DNA of 64,000 nt. Source: Struthio camelus. Taxonomy: Eukaryota > Chordata > Aves > Struthioniformes > Struthionidae. Numbering within the stretch: position 1 is the first letter of the stretch; the number at the start of each line of letters is the position of its first letter. The DNA lies in NCBI RefSeq assembly GCF_040807025.1, contig NC_090982.1:85499463-85563462 (forward strand), in the 5' to 3' direction. Below the pieces are notes generated by a model. The model was not told the origin of the DNA and ran no database searches. It worked only from the letters and a program-made list of their open reading frames with translations. The translations under genes and the position numbers were made by a program. Shown one piece after another: positions 23,785 through 36,200 of the stretch.

Positions 23785-23813
23785 AAGAACTTGCTTGGCT
23801 TCAGCAAGTTCTT
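23785..23813. repeat. Perfect 11-bp inverted repeat, 7-base loop
   Basis: AAGAACTTGCT is followed after seven bases by its exact reverse complement AGCAAGTTCTT. The stem is too short for a typical microRNA precursor and its flanks pair poorly. It is recorded as a structural oddity only. Confidence 0.6.
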
Positions 23814-25807
23814 CAAGGAGTTAACTCAAAGAAGTTGCATCTACCAAAATGCAGCACACATGTATAACAAGCAGAACATGTAGCTTACTGATTCCCACAG
23901 AGCTTCTCAGGTGCATGAAGTCCAGCATGCTTGCAGCTGTGGGATCTCCAGGCTACATTTGCCACACACGCTTTAAAACCAGCTTCATCCCAGGCATTGG
24001 TTTACCCTTTTTTGGGGGGGGCCTGATGAAGACGTTTTTGACTCTTCTCAGAAGACCAAAAAAAAAAGTTCTTTTCTTCCCCAGGCGTCCCTGAAGATCA
24101 GGGTTTGTGGCTGCAGATTTCTTGAGACCCACTGGCTGTTATATACAACCTTCTCAAGCTGAGTCTCTTTACCTGCAAATATTTACTACTCGCTGATAGC
24201 AGAATAGGGAAACACTACCCCAAATGGACAGAATTGAGGCAAACAGCCTGCAGCACTGTTGTTTCTCTTTTTTTTTACCCGGATTACTGAAGCTGATTTG
24301 CAGCTACCTTTCGCTATTCCAGGGACTGAGTCCTGGTAGTCCCCCATGCCCTTGCTCTGGCCTGCAAACAGTTGGCGAGCCTGTCGCAGCAAACCGCAGC
24401 ACGTTACATTGCAAACAGCATTGCACCCTTGGTTTTCACGCGCTGCAGGGCCAGAAGGGTTTGCAGAGTCCGGGATACTCCCTGCTGCCAGATCGTGTTC
24501 TTGAAAGGATAGTTTGTTAGGATGCTCCGGTAGGAAAGTGCTGTTTGCTCTGGGTTTGGCACCTGGTAGCAGAGGGATGGCTTCAGGCTCCGAAGCCCTG
24601 CTGCAGCCTGCATCAGTCTCTGGCACCCCTTTGTGGCCAGCTGCACAATCACAGCCAGCCCAGGGAGAGCCCAGAGATTTCCCTCTGGGAGCAGCTGGTC
24701 AGCGAGCGAGGAAGAGGAGGGCAGCGTTTCCGAAGGGAGTAGGTGCCCAAGTAAAGGGGAGGTTAAATCCTGCCCTGTAGAGCTGGGAGGTGCCTGTAAA
24801 GGATGGGAGCCCTCTTGTCTGTATGCTCTGCGCCTCCGTGCAGTCCCGGGAGGTCCTTGCTGACGTAGGTGTCTGGAGCAAAACGTGAAGGAAGGGACCA
24901 GACCTTTGGGTTTCAGTGCTCGGATGCAGCCAGGGTGCAACCCTGTCTGCTCTCTTCCTACAGCTGGGACAGGAGAGCAAGAAAAGGAGCCTTTCTTATG
25001 CTGATTTACTGCTATTAGCAGAGATATAAACTGTCTATGCGGAGAACTTATCATGATGGCTGTCATCTGACTTAAATAGCAGAAAACTATGGTCAGCACA
25101 ACAGCTATGCTGTTAGCAGGGTTTTAACCCTCTCACACCCTGATTTGGAAGTGGTCGTTTAATTACTTCCTTGCTAAAATGGCTGGTAAGTCAAAAATAC
25201 AAGTCCAGTGCTGAGAGCCACCTGCCCACGGCTGTACCGGCATCGGGGAGCGCAGCCAGGAAGAGCCGCGTGGCAGAAGGCCAGTGGCCCCGCTCCTGTC
25301 AAAGGAGGGGTCCCTGGGGCAGGTAGTACCACATGGACAGACACCCCTTTCAGTCCTGTGCTCCTCCTGGCCCTGGACCCCAAGACCCTTTTCCCAACTA
25401 TTATCAGCAGGTGAGTGAAAGCCGGCTCCCGTGGTGCCTCAGGGAGCTCATTGGCCCAGCACCCCTGCGAGACGACGTTCATTCCTACCTACATTCATTT
25501 GGCCTCTGGCTTCAATATTCACCCGGTCTAATATTTAGCCCTGTTCTTCCCTCAGGCTTTCTCATAGTGTACCCAGAGCTATCCCAGCCCCTCTCATTAC
25601 TTCTGTTTCTAAAGCTACTCTCTTGCAATCTAATTTCCTTTCCAGGGGAGCTCAAGAAGACAGTTTCCTCTAACCCTGTTTTTTCCCCCACTTCATGTCT
25701 CTTGAGCAGGTGGACATTTCCTCTGAGGTCTCTCCCCGCGTAACCAGCTTTTGCATAGTGCTTTCCCACTGGTACATCTCAGGGGGTTCAGCAAAAGCAT
25801 GCACACG

Positions 25808-25875
25808 GGCAGAGAAACTGAGGCACAGAAACCCAGTTCTTCTGAGTGCCAGCCTAGCTCGCTGCCCACTATGTG
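25808..25875 (+). repeat. MIR-type SINE remnant
   Basis: 'gagaaactgaggcacagaaacccag' is followed by 'gccagcctagctcgctgcccactatg'. These are the MIR core and the adjoining distal segment, with an internal deletion between them. Sense orientation. Confidence 0.5.
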
Positions 25876-28800
25876 CCTGCGCGTCCAGTGAGCCTGCAGC
25901 CGCCTTCGTGCTCTGCACAGAGGCACGGCAGTGGTGCACGGCCTTCAGGTCACTCTGCGGAGCTGCACCAGGGCCTTTCCTCGCTGTCGTGTGAAACCCC
26001 CTGCCTGCAGACAGGGCTGCTCCGAGCCTGTTTGGGGTAACTCAGGCTGCTGCGGGGTGGGGGGAGTGGGATGTCTGTCAGGATCTCTCGGAGGGATTAG
26101 ACCCACGCTGTAAATCTGTCTGCATTGGAAGCAGGGCCAAGATTTCTTAATTTCTTCTTCTTTGGCTTAACCACCAGCCATGCTCCTTCTGAGTCCCCTA
26201 GTGGGAGCCAGTGATGTTCAGGGTTGAGGTATGGCCTGCCAGGGTTTGGGGTCCTGATCATGTGGCCTATCCCATGCGCAGTACTGGTTTTAGCTCTGGG
26301 CAAGTACTTGGCACAGGATGCAGACTGGGAAGGCAGAGGACCCGTCTGCTCTTTAGCTATTTCAGTCAGGACAGCCTGAGGCTGGTTCTGCTTCTGGCGT
26401 AGGTTAGAGCAGCCTTGAGGCAGCTCAACTGCTCCGGCTGCTAACGGTTCCCAGAGGGCCCATCTTGCCAGGCAGGAATTAGAGCAGGATTTGGGTCACC
26501 GCCTTGGTCCTGGGACACTTCCGCTGTGGCACCAGCTCTCTGTGCTACTGCCTGGTTGCGTGTTGGGGAGAAAGCCTCCTTGCCTTGGAGGCACCTAAGC
26601 TGGGGCTTGTTCGTCCTGCAGAGAAACTATTTGTGTGCTGTGGAGCAGGGTAAGCGTGCATGGAGCAGGGATCAGAGGGAGCTGTGACAAGCCGATCCCA
26701 CCCAAAGAGCAGACTCAAGAAAACAAGGCTCTTTCTTTGAGGAAAAACAGTGCAGCGCCCGTGGTGTAGACAAGCAGTGTCTGTCCCCGTTCTGGCGTCG
26801 TGGGTGAGGTGCTGAGCTAGCATTGCGGGGTTTGTCAGAGCTGAAGCCCCCTTCTCCCGCTTGCCCTGTCGTCCCGGTGCGACCTCACGCTTGCCGTGCA
26901 GGCCTGGCAGAGTCCACAGCCTTCACTCTCCTTCCCGTGCAAGCCTCGACCCAGGCAAGGGCTGCTGCGTTGCTCCTGCCTCATAACGCTATAGAGAAGA
27001 AACTAGGGGATGTACTTAGCCAAATGTCCCCACAGGTCACTACCTCTTCCTTGACACAGCTGCTCTAAAAGCTGGCTTCTGGGCCCGAACTTCTGCGAGG
27101 TTTTGCAGGTGGGCAGTGCCGAAAGCGTTTCCCTTCCCCTGCTGCCTGCCTCTTCCAAGCAGACTCCCATGGAGGTAAGGCAGAGCAGTCCTCTAGAAAA
27201 GCCCTGTGAGCGAGACGAGTCCCTACAGCGACAGCGCTGGTCTCTGCTCAGGTCACTGTGTGCCTGCAGCAGTCCCTGGGCTCAGTGTCACTTCAGTGTC
27301 ACCAAACGCTACCCTGAACGTGGCACTGTGGCCGTTGAGAGGGCCAAGCAGCTGCAAGGCAGCCTGTGCGTTCCCGGGCCTGTTAGGACCCGGCAAACTG
27401 CTAGCTGCGCGCTGCTTGCTCACTTTGTGCTTTAGCAAGCTTAATCAGTCACTGGCAGAGGGTCTCCCTGAAGGTAGGGCAAGGTCCTGATCTTAAAAAT
27501 CGAAGCCTTCCGTGTTTGAGTTGCTGGGTGAAGGAATCGAGGAGAGAGCTCCTCGGCCAGATCCTGCCTGGTGCAGAGCTGCGTTGCTGGGACGCAGCCA
27601 GCTCCTCCAGCAGGGAGGCCAGCTCTGCGACAAGCCGAGCTAAGCCAGCTGACCTTCAGACAGAGGTGCTTGCATCAGCTCTCTCCTTCGGCCAGAGGGC
27701 ACGGGGAAGAGCTGTGCTGTGGTCACGGCTGTGGGGTAGAGTTCTCCTTCCGTGTCCTCGTCCTTCCCTCTGGCACGGCCAGCACTAATCTCACCAGGAG
27801 GAGGAGATCTCTCCTGCCCCTTTTCTGCTAATGCCCTGTGCTTTGCTTGCCTGGCAGCAGGTCCAGAGGTGCCTGCACTCAGTGCAGTGCTGCCCTGAGC
27901 CTGTTCGCCGCCAGGCCAGGCTGCCCACGGTCTATGCTGCGAACCCTCACCCATGCTTCTAAGCCAGGGCCTGCTGACACAGCCCCGGGCTTTCTCCTCT
28001 GTGCAGAACTGCTTCGTCATGTGCCACAAAACCTTCCATTCATTCACATCTGAATCCATTTCTTTCTGGCAGAGTCCTGCATTTTAATATTGGCATTGCT
28101 CAAAATAGGCTGCAGCCCCAGTTACCTCTTGTAGCACTTTCCCAAAGCAAATGAAGTTCAGGGGAAGTGGATGGGGTCTGAAGCCATGCCCATTGAGTGT
28201 TAATATTGAGAGCAGAGAAGATATGATCATATATGAGCGTGGAGCTGGCCTCTACGGAACAAAATGTTCATTGCTTACAGGGGAAGAACAAGATAGCATC
28301 CAAAAAATGTCAGGCAGCCAGTTAAAACAAACCCAGAAGTATCTTTTTGCAAAGATGTCGCTGTGGGACTCACTGCTGCAGGATGCTTGTGCCTGTCCAT
28401 CTTCAGCCTGGGCTGCAGGCAGGCACCTACCTATATTCACAGAGGAGACGGCTGGGAGCTGCATCCAGTTCTCACCTGTAGCTCCTGGCTGCTAGGAGCT
28501 GGGTTACTTGTCACTGAGCTGTTCCTAGTAGTGTTTCCCTAAGTGGTCTCCATCTCTGAAGATGGCCTATAGGGCTGTAATGGTCTCATACATTATACGT
28601 GTGTCCCACTGCAGGGGCAGAGCACATGGGCAAGCTTGCTCTGCTGCACTGACTGACACCACAGTGTGGTTCAGACCCTAGTGTTTGGTGTGGGTCCCAC
28701 TGCAGTTGCACTGGAGGGATCTCATAAGGGTATCTTCAGTCTCAGGAAACCTTTGAGCAGGGCCAGCACCCACCAGCAGGCTCCAGCTGGGTGCGCTGGG

Positions 28801-29879
28801 TGAGGAATGAGGCTCAGGTCCCTGCCTACACCCCGAAACCTCAACCGCGAGCTTGCGCCTGCCGCAGCGCGGGCTCCCTGCACTGGCGAGAGCAGCCCTC
28901 GCAGTCGGTGCGTACGAGCCCCAGCTGACAGATGGCTTTGTGGGGTCACCGTCCTCTGTAAATCCAGTTGCCCCCTCATGGCAGCTGCAACGGGACAAGG
29001 CACTTCTAACCTCTCTGTCTCCATCATCATCAGATGATGGGGATCTGGCAAGGCTTTACCTTGCCAGTACAAGGCTGAATTTCTGGCACAGCAGGAACCC
29101 AGCACGCAAGTATCGCTGGGGGCTCGTGCTGAGGAGAGGTGCTACTGATGTCCATTGGTGGAGGGAGGTGATGCTTGTCTAAAATCCACCCTCAGAACGG
29201 GGGAGGAAAGGAGTCAGTGAACTAACCTCCCTGCACACAGCTCCAGTGCTTTTTCCCGCCAGCCCATTTCCTTTCCCAAACTTTCCCCAAAGTAGAGCTG
29301 CCTGGTGAAGCTCCTGGTGAACTATAAGGAGCAGTCTTAAAACTTTCCTCATTTTACCCGTGAACCTTGCCGGGATGCTCTGGCACTGAGGCATCAAAGG
29401 GACTCTCTGCCACGGGGCCCTGCAGTGGTCACTGGGGCAAGGGATGCCCTCCCTGCACTGGCTGCGGGCCTTGGGGACAGCTGGGGACACGCCGTCCTGC
29501 CTTGCAGCACAAGGGAAAACATCATCTTGTGCAAGAGCGTGGGCTGGGCAAGCCGGACGACCCGAAGAAAGAGGATTTCATGTATCTGGTTTGCAAGCCC
29601 GGTGGGGGTGAGGGGGCTGCACGCAGCTGGGCAGCCCAGGGAATAACGCAATGCAATGCCCATCCCAGACAGTCCCTCGCGGCTGCTCGCGGGGCTCTCG
29701 CTGGTGTGCCCGCTGCAGAGACGGCCAGGGCTGAAAGAGCAGAAGTTCAGGCAAAGCCCGTGCGGGTCATGGCTTCTCATGCTGACTCCTGGAGGAGGCC
29801 AGCATGTCCGCTGTTTGCGCTTCCTTGGCATCTCCCCGGAGCCAGGGGTCTTGGTCGTGCGGGGCTACAGAGTGTGAGG

Positions 29880-30400
29880 GCCGCTAACGCTCTCAGCCAC
29901 GCTCCTCGCCCGCAGCCCTGCCTGCAGCCCCGCACACGCACGGCCCCGGGGCCGCCAACCTGCGGAGCTGAGCTCCCATCGCCACCACTTGCCCGCAGCA
30001 CCTCGAGGACAACGCCGCACGCGCTTTGCGCGGGATGCTCCGCATCGCAGTAACGCTGCCAGGCCCTCCCGCGCCTTCCCCGCCGGCGCTGTAGGGGACC
30101 GTGGGAGCCCCTTGGGTGCAGGAGCTCGCAGGGGGAGCCCCGCCAGGCCCCCGCTGGCACACCAAACCCGGCTGCAAGGGGCTGCGCGGTGCCCCGGGAG
30201 GGCTGGCGGTGCAGGTGGAGGGTGCCGGCGGGGACGCATCCCAGGGTGCAGGGGTGATACACCCGAGCAGAGCAGGCCGGGCCGCAGCTGGGGGTGCGGG
30301 CAGGGTGCGGGCAGGGGGCCGGGGGCCGGCTGAGCTCCGCTGTCCCCCGCGGAGCCACCAGGGGGCGCCGCTGCGACACCGGAGCACCGGGAGCGGTGTC
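29880..30400. promoter_or_regulatory. CpG island 3 (orphan, intergenic)
   Basis: About 500 bases of GC-rich DNA with many CpG sites in the middle of a gene-poor interval. It has no TATA box, no CCAAT box and no first exon I can define, although long frames are open on both strands because of base composition. It contains a perfect CTCF motif and abuts a G-rich minisatellite. Possible roles are the promoter of a non-coding transcript, an enhancer or an insulator. Confidence 0.55.
30355..30368 (+). promoter_or_regulatory. Perfect CTCF binding motif
   Basis: CCACCAGGGGGCGC matches all 14 positions of the vertebrate CTCF core CCASYAGRKGGCRS, and the next bases (CGCTG) continue the extended motif well. 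It lies in CpG island 3, just before a G-rich tandem repeat, roughly midway between the two gene-start islands. This is where an insulator or loop anchor between divergent genes might be expected. Confidence 0.7.
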
Positions 30401-30820
30401 GGGATTTGGGGAGGGGAGGACCGGGACGTGAGTTCCTCGGGATCAGGGGTACCGGGATGGAGGGTGCTGGGATGGGGGGGGGGGTGGCAGGATGGGAGGG
30501 GTTCGGGATGAGGGAGCACCGATGTTGGGGTACCAGGATGGAGGGTGCTGGGATTGGGGTGCCCCCACTGAGATTGGGGCACCAGTATGGGGATACCGGG
30601 ATGGGGGTATTGGGAAGGGGGTGCCAGGACTGGGGGTCCTAGGATCAAGAGTGCCAGGATGGGGAGTACTGGGCATGGGTGTGCCAGTATAGGAGTGCCA
30701 GGATTGGGGTATTGGGATTAGGAGTACCAGGAGGGGTGTACTGGGATGGGGGAGCACTGGGATGGAGGATCCCGGCGTTGGGGGTCCCTGGGTCGCGGGT
30801 ACCAGGATCAGAGCACCAAA
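30380..30820 (+). repeat. G-rich minisatellite, unit 14-16 bp
   Basis: More than twenty imperfect copies of a unit close to GGGGGTRCYRGGATK run head to tail. Copies vary in length between about 14 and 16 bases and in sequence at most positions. G-runs of three to nine recur in nearly every unit, so the plus strand has high G-quadruplex potential. The minus strand encodes Pro-rich PGTP-like repeats in all frames, which explains the long minus-strand frames here; they are not genes. The first units grade into CpG island 3. Copy number is probably polymorphic. Confidence 0.85.
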
Positions 30821-33112
30821 TTGCAGCAGCTCCAGACACAACCCAGTGTCCAACCCACCTGTTACAAGTGCTGCAGGTGGACCAAGCAGTGCCAGTCCTG
30901 GACCCAGAGGTGGCTGCAGCATTTGCAGCGACTGTCCGGTGCTAGCTCTGCCCATCTGGAAGGAGCTGGCTCTCCAGGGAACCCTGAGCATCCACTGAAT
31001 ATGAAATTGTTCCAAAATACTTCATGCTAAGCACTTAAAATTGCCAAACTTATGAAAATAGTTGTCCTTCTGTCCCTCTGAGGGCCCTGCGGTGTGTGTT
31101 GTGATGTAAAAGACCTGGCACTGTCCATGGAGTGTGCAACCACATGTGTGTAGTGCGAGGTACCCAAAAGCACTGTCTAGCGTGTATCAAATATGCTCGT
31201 GTAACGGCTGCATTTCTTGCCATCCTCAGATCCTGTAGCTCCACAAGCCTCTCGTTGTTGAGGGCTAGGTGCGGGTTTTGGAAACAAACTAGTAATATGT
31301 TGCTTGCAGGTCACATTAGGTAGGTGAGTAGTGTTGCTATTACACACAGACAGGCGTTACTCCAGAAAATAGTGCTCTTAGCCTCGTTCGGCAACCTGAC
31401 TGAGAAATAAGCACCGAGTTTCCTCAGAGAAAACTGTATTTTGGCTTGGAGGGGGTCTGAGTTTCTGTATCAGCTGCTCATGAAGGTGGTCAGGGCGTGC
31501 AAAAAGAGTCTCAGATGATTCAAGACCAGGGCTCGCTCAGCCTCAGCCTTGTTAGCTGAATGGCAGTAATGCCAATTGTTAGATTACTCACAAGATAAAT
31601 GCAAAAATCGACTTTTATTTAAATAAATACATAAATAAAAATAAATAAAATTTTATTTTAATACTTCTTACATGATATCCTTGGCCAAGCCAGACTCTCT
31701 GTTTACCCGCTTTTAGCATCTGCTCTCCAGCTGCTTGCACTGTTGGCAAAGTGTTAATGCAAGTGCCTCCGCTCGTTCAGTCACCTCAAAGCCTCTTGGC
31801 CTCCCACCTTTTCCACTTTTCATCTGGCAGAAATAACCCTCAGTAACTGTTGCCTGTCATGTGCCAGCGCACAGTTGCTCACGGGACCTTTGAGCATGCC
31901 GCAACACTGATGGCCAGAGGCTGCCCAGTGCTGAGAGCTCTCAAGTCCCATTAAATCCAAGGCAGATGCAAAGTATTTCCCTTGAGTGAAAGGCGTTCAG
32001 AGTGGGGTAGAAAAGATCAACATCTCTTCAGGTTCGCTTTGAACAGAGGGGGGAAAACAAGGGCCTGCGCTCATGGTGGTGCTGTGCTACGGGCATGGAT
32101 TTCGCAGCGCGTGGGGCTCGCTGCTTTGCAGCCTTCCTGCTGCATTAGCGCCCTGCGCCGGGGGACACCCGGCATGGAGCAACGGCAGATTTTCCTACCG
32201 CCCTTGCACCTGCATCAACCTTTGCCATGGCACCAAGGGCCCTGCCCTGGTACCGTGCTCTGCCTTGGCGCCCTTTGCTAGCAGCTGTGCCGGCTCCCCT
32301 CGAGGGCAGCTCCTCAGAGCCCTGAGGCCATGGAGAGAGCCGGCCACCGAAGGGGTTTTGCAGGGAGGAGTGATGGCCCTGTGCAGGTCAGCGCATGGCT
32401 ACGGCGCTTTGCAAAGCAGGCTGAATTTCTTCTGCGCTTCCACCTATGTGAATGCAGCCAGTCTGGCTGAGATCAGTCCCCGGTGAAGCCTGTCTGTCAC
32501 TGCAGCTTGGGAAAGATGCCCTGGGAGGCTCCTATAGCTCCACGCCATAGGAAGTCCGGTAATAAGCTGCCGCTCATTGTTACAGATAGTTTTCTTCTAA
32601 CACTTGTGGTAGGTAGGCAATGTACAGGCAGATACAAAACCAAGGATTTAATTGTTGCATGTCAGGGAAGGAAAACAGAAGTAGCCTGGTTTCTGGATAG
32701 CGTTACAGACTGGTATGGAAACATATCAGGGTAAATACAGATGAGTTGACTCTTAAATTTACAATCCGGCTTGGCTTAAATAGTATGCTAAGATTTTTTT
32801 CCCGAAAATAAAGATATTTGAGATGGGAGTTAAATATTTAGCTTAATATCCATGTGTGTGATTTAAATCATGGCTCTTGCGACAGGGGAACGCGTTTGCT
32901 GCTGACGTTTCTGCCAAAGGCCTTGAACCCCTGAGCTAGCTCAGCCCCAAGCCAGGGTCTGAAGTATGAATGCAGGTTTTGATGGCAGCAGCTTTCTTAG
33001 CGGGTGGAGAGCACATGCTCCCGGCTTCCGTTTACTCCCCTAATTTGGTTCAAAGACGAGTTTGCTCAAGGGAGAGAAACCATTTGAGAGCTGAAAAAGC
33101 AGGAAAGCATGA
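30821..33112. other. Intergenic DNA, nothing recognised
   Basis: No gene was found. It contains an AT-rich tract at 31612-31663 and otherwise ordinary unique sequence. Confidence 0.4.
31612..31663. repeat. (AAAT/AATAA)n low-complexity tract
   Basis: About 50 bases of imperfect TAAA and ATAA units. Confidence 0.7.
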
Positions 33113-33159
33113 CACCTCTTTTTAATCAAAGACTGAGAGACGGGGCTGAGGATGAGATC

Positions 33160-33260
33160 TGCTCGTTCTGCACGCCTGAAGGACGCGATCCTGGAAGTGA
33201 TCGGTCGGTTCAGCGCCGTAATTAATGACAGCCTCTCCTGAATGCATCGCTTGGCGTGGT
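33160..33260. promoter_or_regulatory. CpG-retaining element with homeodomain/MEIS-type motif
   Basis: TAATTAATGACAG at 33219-33231 joins a homeodomain site to a TGACAG TALE-type (MEIS/TGIF) core. The surrounding 100 bases retain eight or so CpG dinucleotides despite lying outside any island. Both points are compatible with a conserved enhancer, but conservation cannot be assessed here. Confidence 0.22.
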
Positions 33261-36200
33261 GAACTTTTTTTTTCTCGTAACTATTATTTGCATTAAATAC
33301 TATCTCATATATAGATGTATTAATTCTATGTTCAATTGCATTTTGAATCCCATCTTCTGTTCAAAGATAGACTAACGGTGAACCGTAGGCTTTTTACTTG
33401 CTACTTAGTGAACAAAAGGCCTCTTCTCTGCTCGCTAGCTGGTAAATGCTCAGAACTTGCATACTGAACCTTGTTTTCTAAACGATTGCACTTCTTATTT
33501 TCCCTTTCCTGCTTTTCTGTCCCCTTGACTTGCAGGCAGGGTAAGTGGTAAAGCTGGGGCTTTGGGCTTCATCTGACGGTAAAGCGTCGTGAAGCTGCTC
33601 TGCAATATTACTGCTTTTAATGGCATTCGGGATGTGGAAGGATTCCCCTGCTGCAGAAGGAGCCTGCTTCTCTCTGCTGCCCCAGCGTGGCCTGGCGTGC
33701 CTGAATTTGAGCTTACCTATCTCCGAAGTGGGTTTTCTTGTCCTGCCCAAGCAGAGCAGCCGCAACGCTGCCGCTCATTGCTCCAGCTCCAGCACAGACC
33801 CAGCCTCGGCCTTCTGCAACAGCGAGTGGCGTGAGCTGGATGCCGCCCACTCTACCGGGGATTAAGCATGACTTTCCAATGTTTCCTTGGTTTCTGGTGG
33901 GCCCAGACATGTGTGCTGGGCTTGTACTGCTTGATTTTTGGTCTACAGAGGTATTTTAGGGCTCATTCAGCTGCAAGATAGCAGGTTTGGGATGCTCCAC
34001 CATCTCCCAGCTCTCCCACAGCTGTTCCAGGAGGCTCCAGAGGTCCGATGTCGCCCGTGAGCCCTTGTCTTAGGGTGTCTCAGCTGGCACAAGACACCTA
34101 TGTTTGGGCAGTTAAATGAAACTTTTCCTACCTGTTATGCTGACTTGTCTGGTGATGCCAATGTGGAATAGAAATTTTGCTACCAGCGTCCCTGTGACTC
34201 ACACTGTAATGGCAGGGCAAATGCCGTTCTGCAGACGTGGGATTGTTAGAAACCAAAGAGCAACTCAGTAAAGGGGATCCGCCAGACTTACCCTGAGTAG
34301 GAGGACAATAAATAATATGACAAATATAAAACCATACCTCTTTTTCCAAAATGAGATTGGTCTCCCTCCCTTCCCAAATCCAAGAGAAACCGCCGTGCTG
34401 CCAACTCCACGCTTCCCTGCTGCTGGTGACTTCAGCTGGAGAGACGGGTACGGGACAGATGGGAAGCTGTGCAAAAAACACAAAATCAGTGTGAGAAAAG
34501 GGTACCAGGAAAGCGTGCGGTACTACGTATTACTTCAAGGCTGGGGATAACAGTAGCGGGAGCGTATAAGAGAAGCGATCTGATAGGTGTAATAGGCATG
34601 GTCTAATAGCTGTTCTAACAGGATATGTGTTTTAGTAGGGTTCGCAGAGAAATGTGGCTCCAGGTTAGTTTTTTGAAATTCTGGGCAAATATAACAGGAA
34701 TCGTATTTCTATCTGGCTGTTCTCAGGCCAGACCGCGAATGCAGTAAACCCCTGTCGCCAAACACTCCCATCTCACCAGCAGCAAACGTTCAAGGCTGGA
34801 GCAAGCTGCGCGCTACAACCGTTTTTAAAGCAGATTATTCTGACTGAGTCAGACAACGCCTGCCAGACAGTTTGTCGTCTCTCAGTGTTCGTGCGGGGCC
34901 TGACTCACGGTGCTGTGGGGTTTGCGTGCTCGAGCTGGTGCCGGTTAGCGCTCGGATGTGGGAAAAGAGATGAGAAGGTTTCTAGCGTCTCCGGTTCAAG
35001 TAGCGAGAATCGATTTTCACTGCGGCCACAAGCGCTCCCAGAACATGTTCTGCACGTGTTGCATGAAGCCCGCAGAAAATCAACAAAGTATCGGCTGCTC
35101 CGATCAATGGCTCAGGCTCAGAAACTCGTATCTGTTTGACTACACTTATCATAAACTTTAATGGCAAGTTTCACCTTCCATGGGCTGCAACGGGAGCCCA
35201 GAGGTGGCTGCTTCCAAGGCAGACGCCGGCCCCGTCTGCGCTGGCGTTTAGTCGGGTGAAAGCCGGGAGCTGCTGTTGCACGCGGTGCCGTCAGTGCAGG
35301 AAGAAAAGCAGTGATTTCCCTGCTGTTGCCTCAAATATATTGTGATGTTAAGAGGAGATGGGAAAAGAGCAGAGGAAGGATCTGGCTGCGGTGGGCTTGC
35401 GTCTGGCTGCAGCGTGGAGCTGGTTAAGGAGCACGGTGTGACAAAGCGCAAGGAAAAGCTTCTCGGTCTGGTCCTTGGTGGATGCCTTGTCCTCCGAGTG
35501 ACATCCTGGACCTTTGCAGCTCAGAGGTGTCCTCCTGTAATCCTTGCAGAAGTGGATGTGGAGGAGGTGTAGCAACACTTCTGCCAAAGCCTCCGACCCC
35601 GTGGCAGTCAGGCAGCGGAAAGCAAAGGCGAGCGTGAACAGTAAGTTAATGCTGAAGACCAGAAGCAGAAACCTCTTTGTATGTGGAGGAAGTGTTTTAG
35701 CTCCTCGATGCCATCATGTATGTTAGCTCATCTTCAGGCTTGCAGCACTGGGGGGGATGTTTGCGCTCCCAGTGCCTGAGAACTGGTTGCTGTTAAACTT
35801 TCCCTCCCCGTAAGCCTCTTCGCAAAGTGCAAACTCTGGCTGTCCCCTTTAGCGAGGCTGTTTAATTCATGCAAACCCCTATGGATCTATTCAAACACGT
35901 AGCTCGTGCTTCGCCACATCCATTTCCGTTGCTGCGTTTTCGCCCCGCGCCAACAGGAGCCAAGGCAGAGCCCACTCAAACATCCCCTGTCCTGAGTACT
36001 CAGACTCGGCACGGCGGGGTTTAACCCTGGGACACCGTTACCGTTTTAATGACTGTCTCCCTGGTACACACTAAGGATTTGCTCACTGAGGGTTTCAGGC
36101 CCTAGGTACTTTTGAATGGCCATAAATGTAGCTTGAACCTGTTGGCTTTGGATCTAGCGATGCTGCTGCTGGTTATGCAGGTCCATGTTTGTGGTGCAAT

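Larger units (their letters stand above)
22740..29880. other. Intergenic DNA with one SINE remnant
   Basis: No gene was recognised. A 231-codon minus-strand frame at 24404-25099 has no recognisable domain. C-rich tracts occur at 23219-23240. A MIR-type remnant is at about 25808-25875. Local GC rises from about 24.5 kb toward the island at 29.9 kb. Confidence 0.4.

Noticed and set aside
24404-25099. 231-codon minus-strand frame
   Set aside because: No domain or promoter, and a moderately GC-rich region where frames of this size are less surprising.
29367-30053. 228-codon plus-strand frame
   Set aside because: GC-rich composition, no domain, no splice or start support.
29893-31015. Long Pro-rich minus-strand frames over the minisatellite
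   Set aside because: The G-rich repeat contains almost no minus-strand stops in any frame, and the PGTP-like repeats shift frame from unit to unit.
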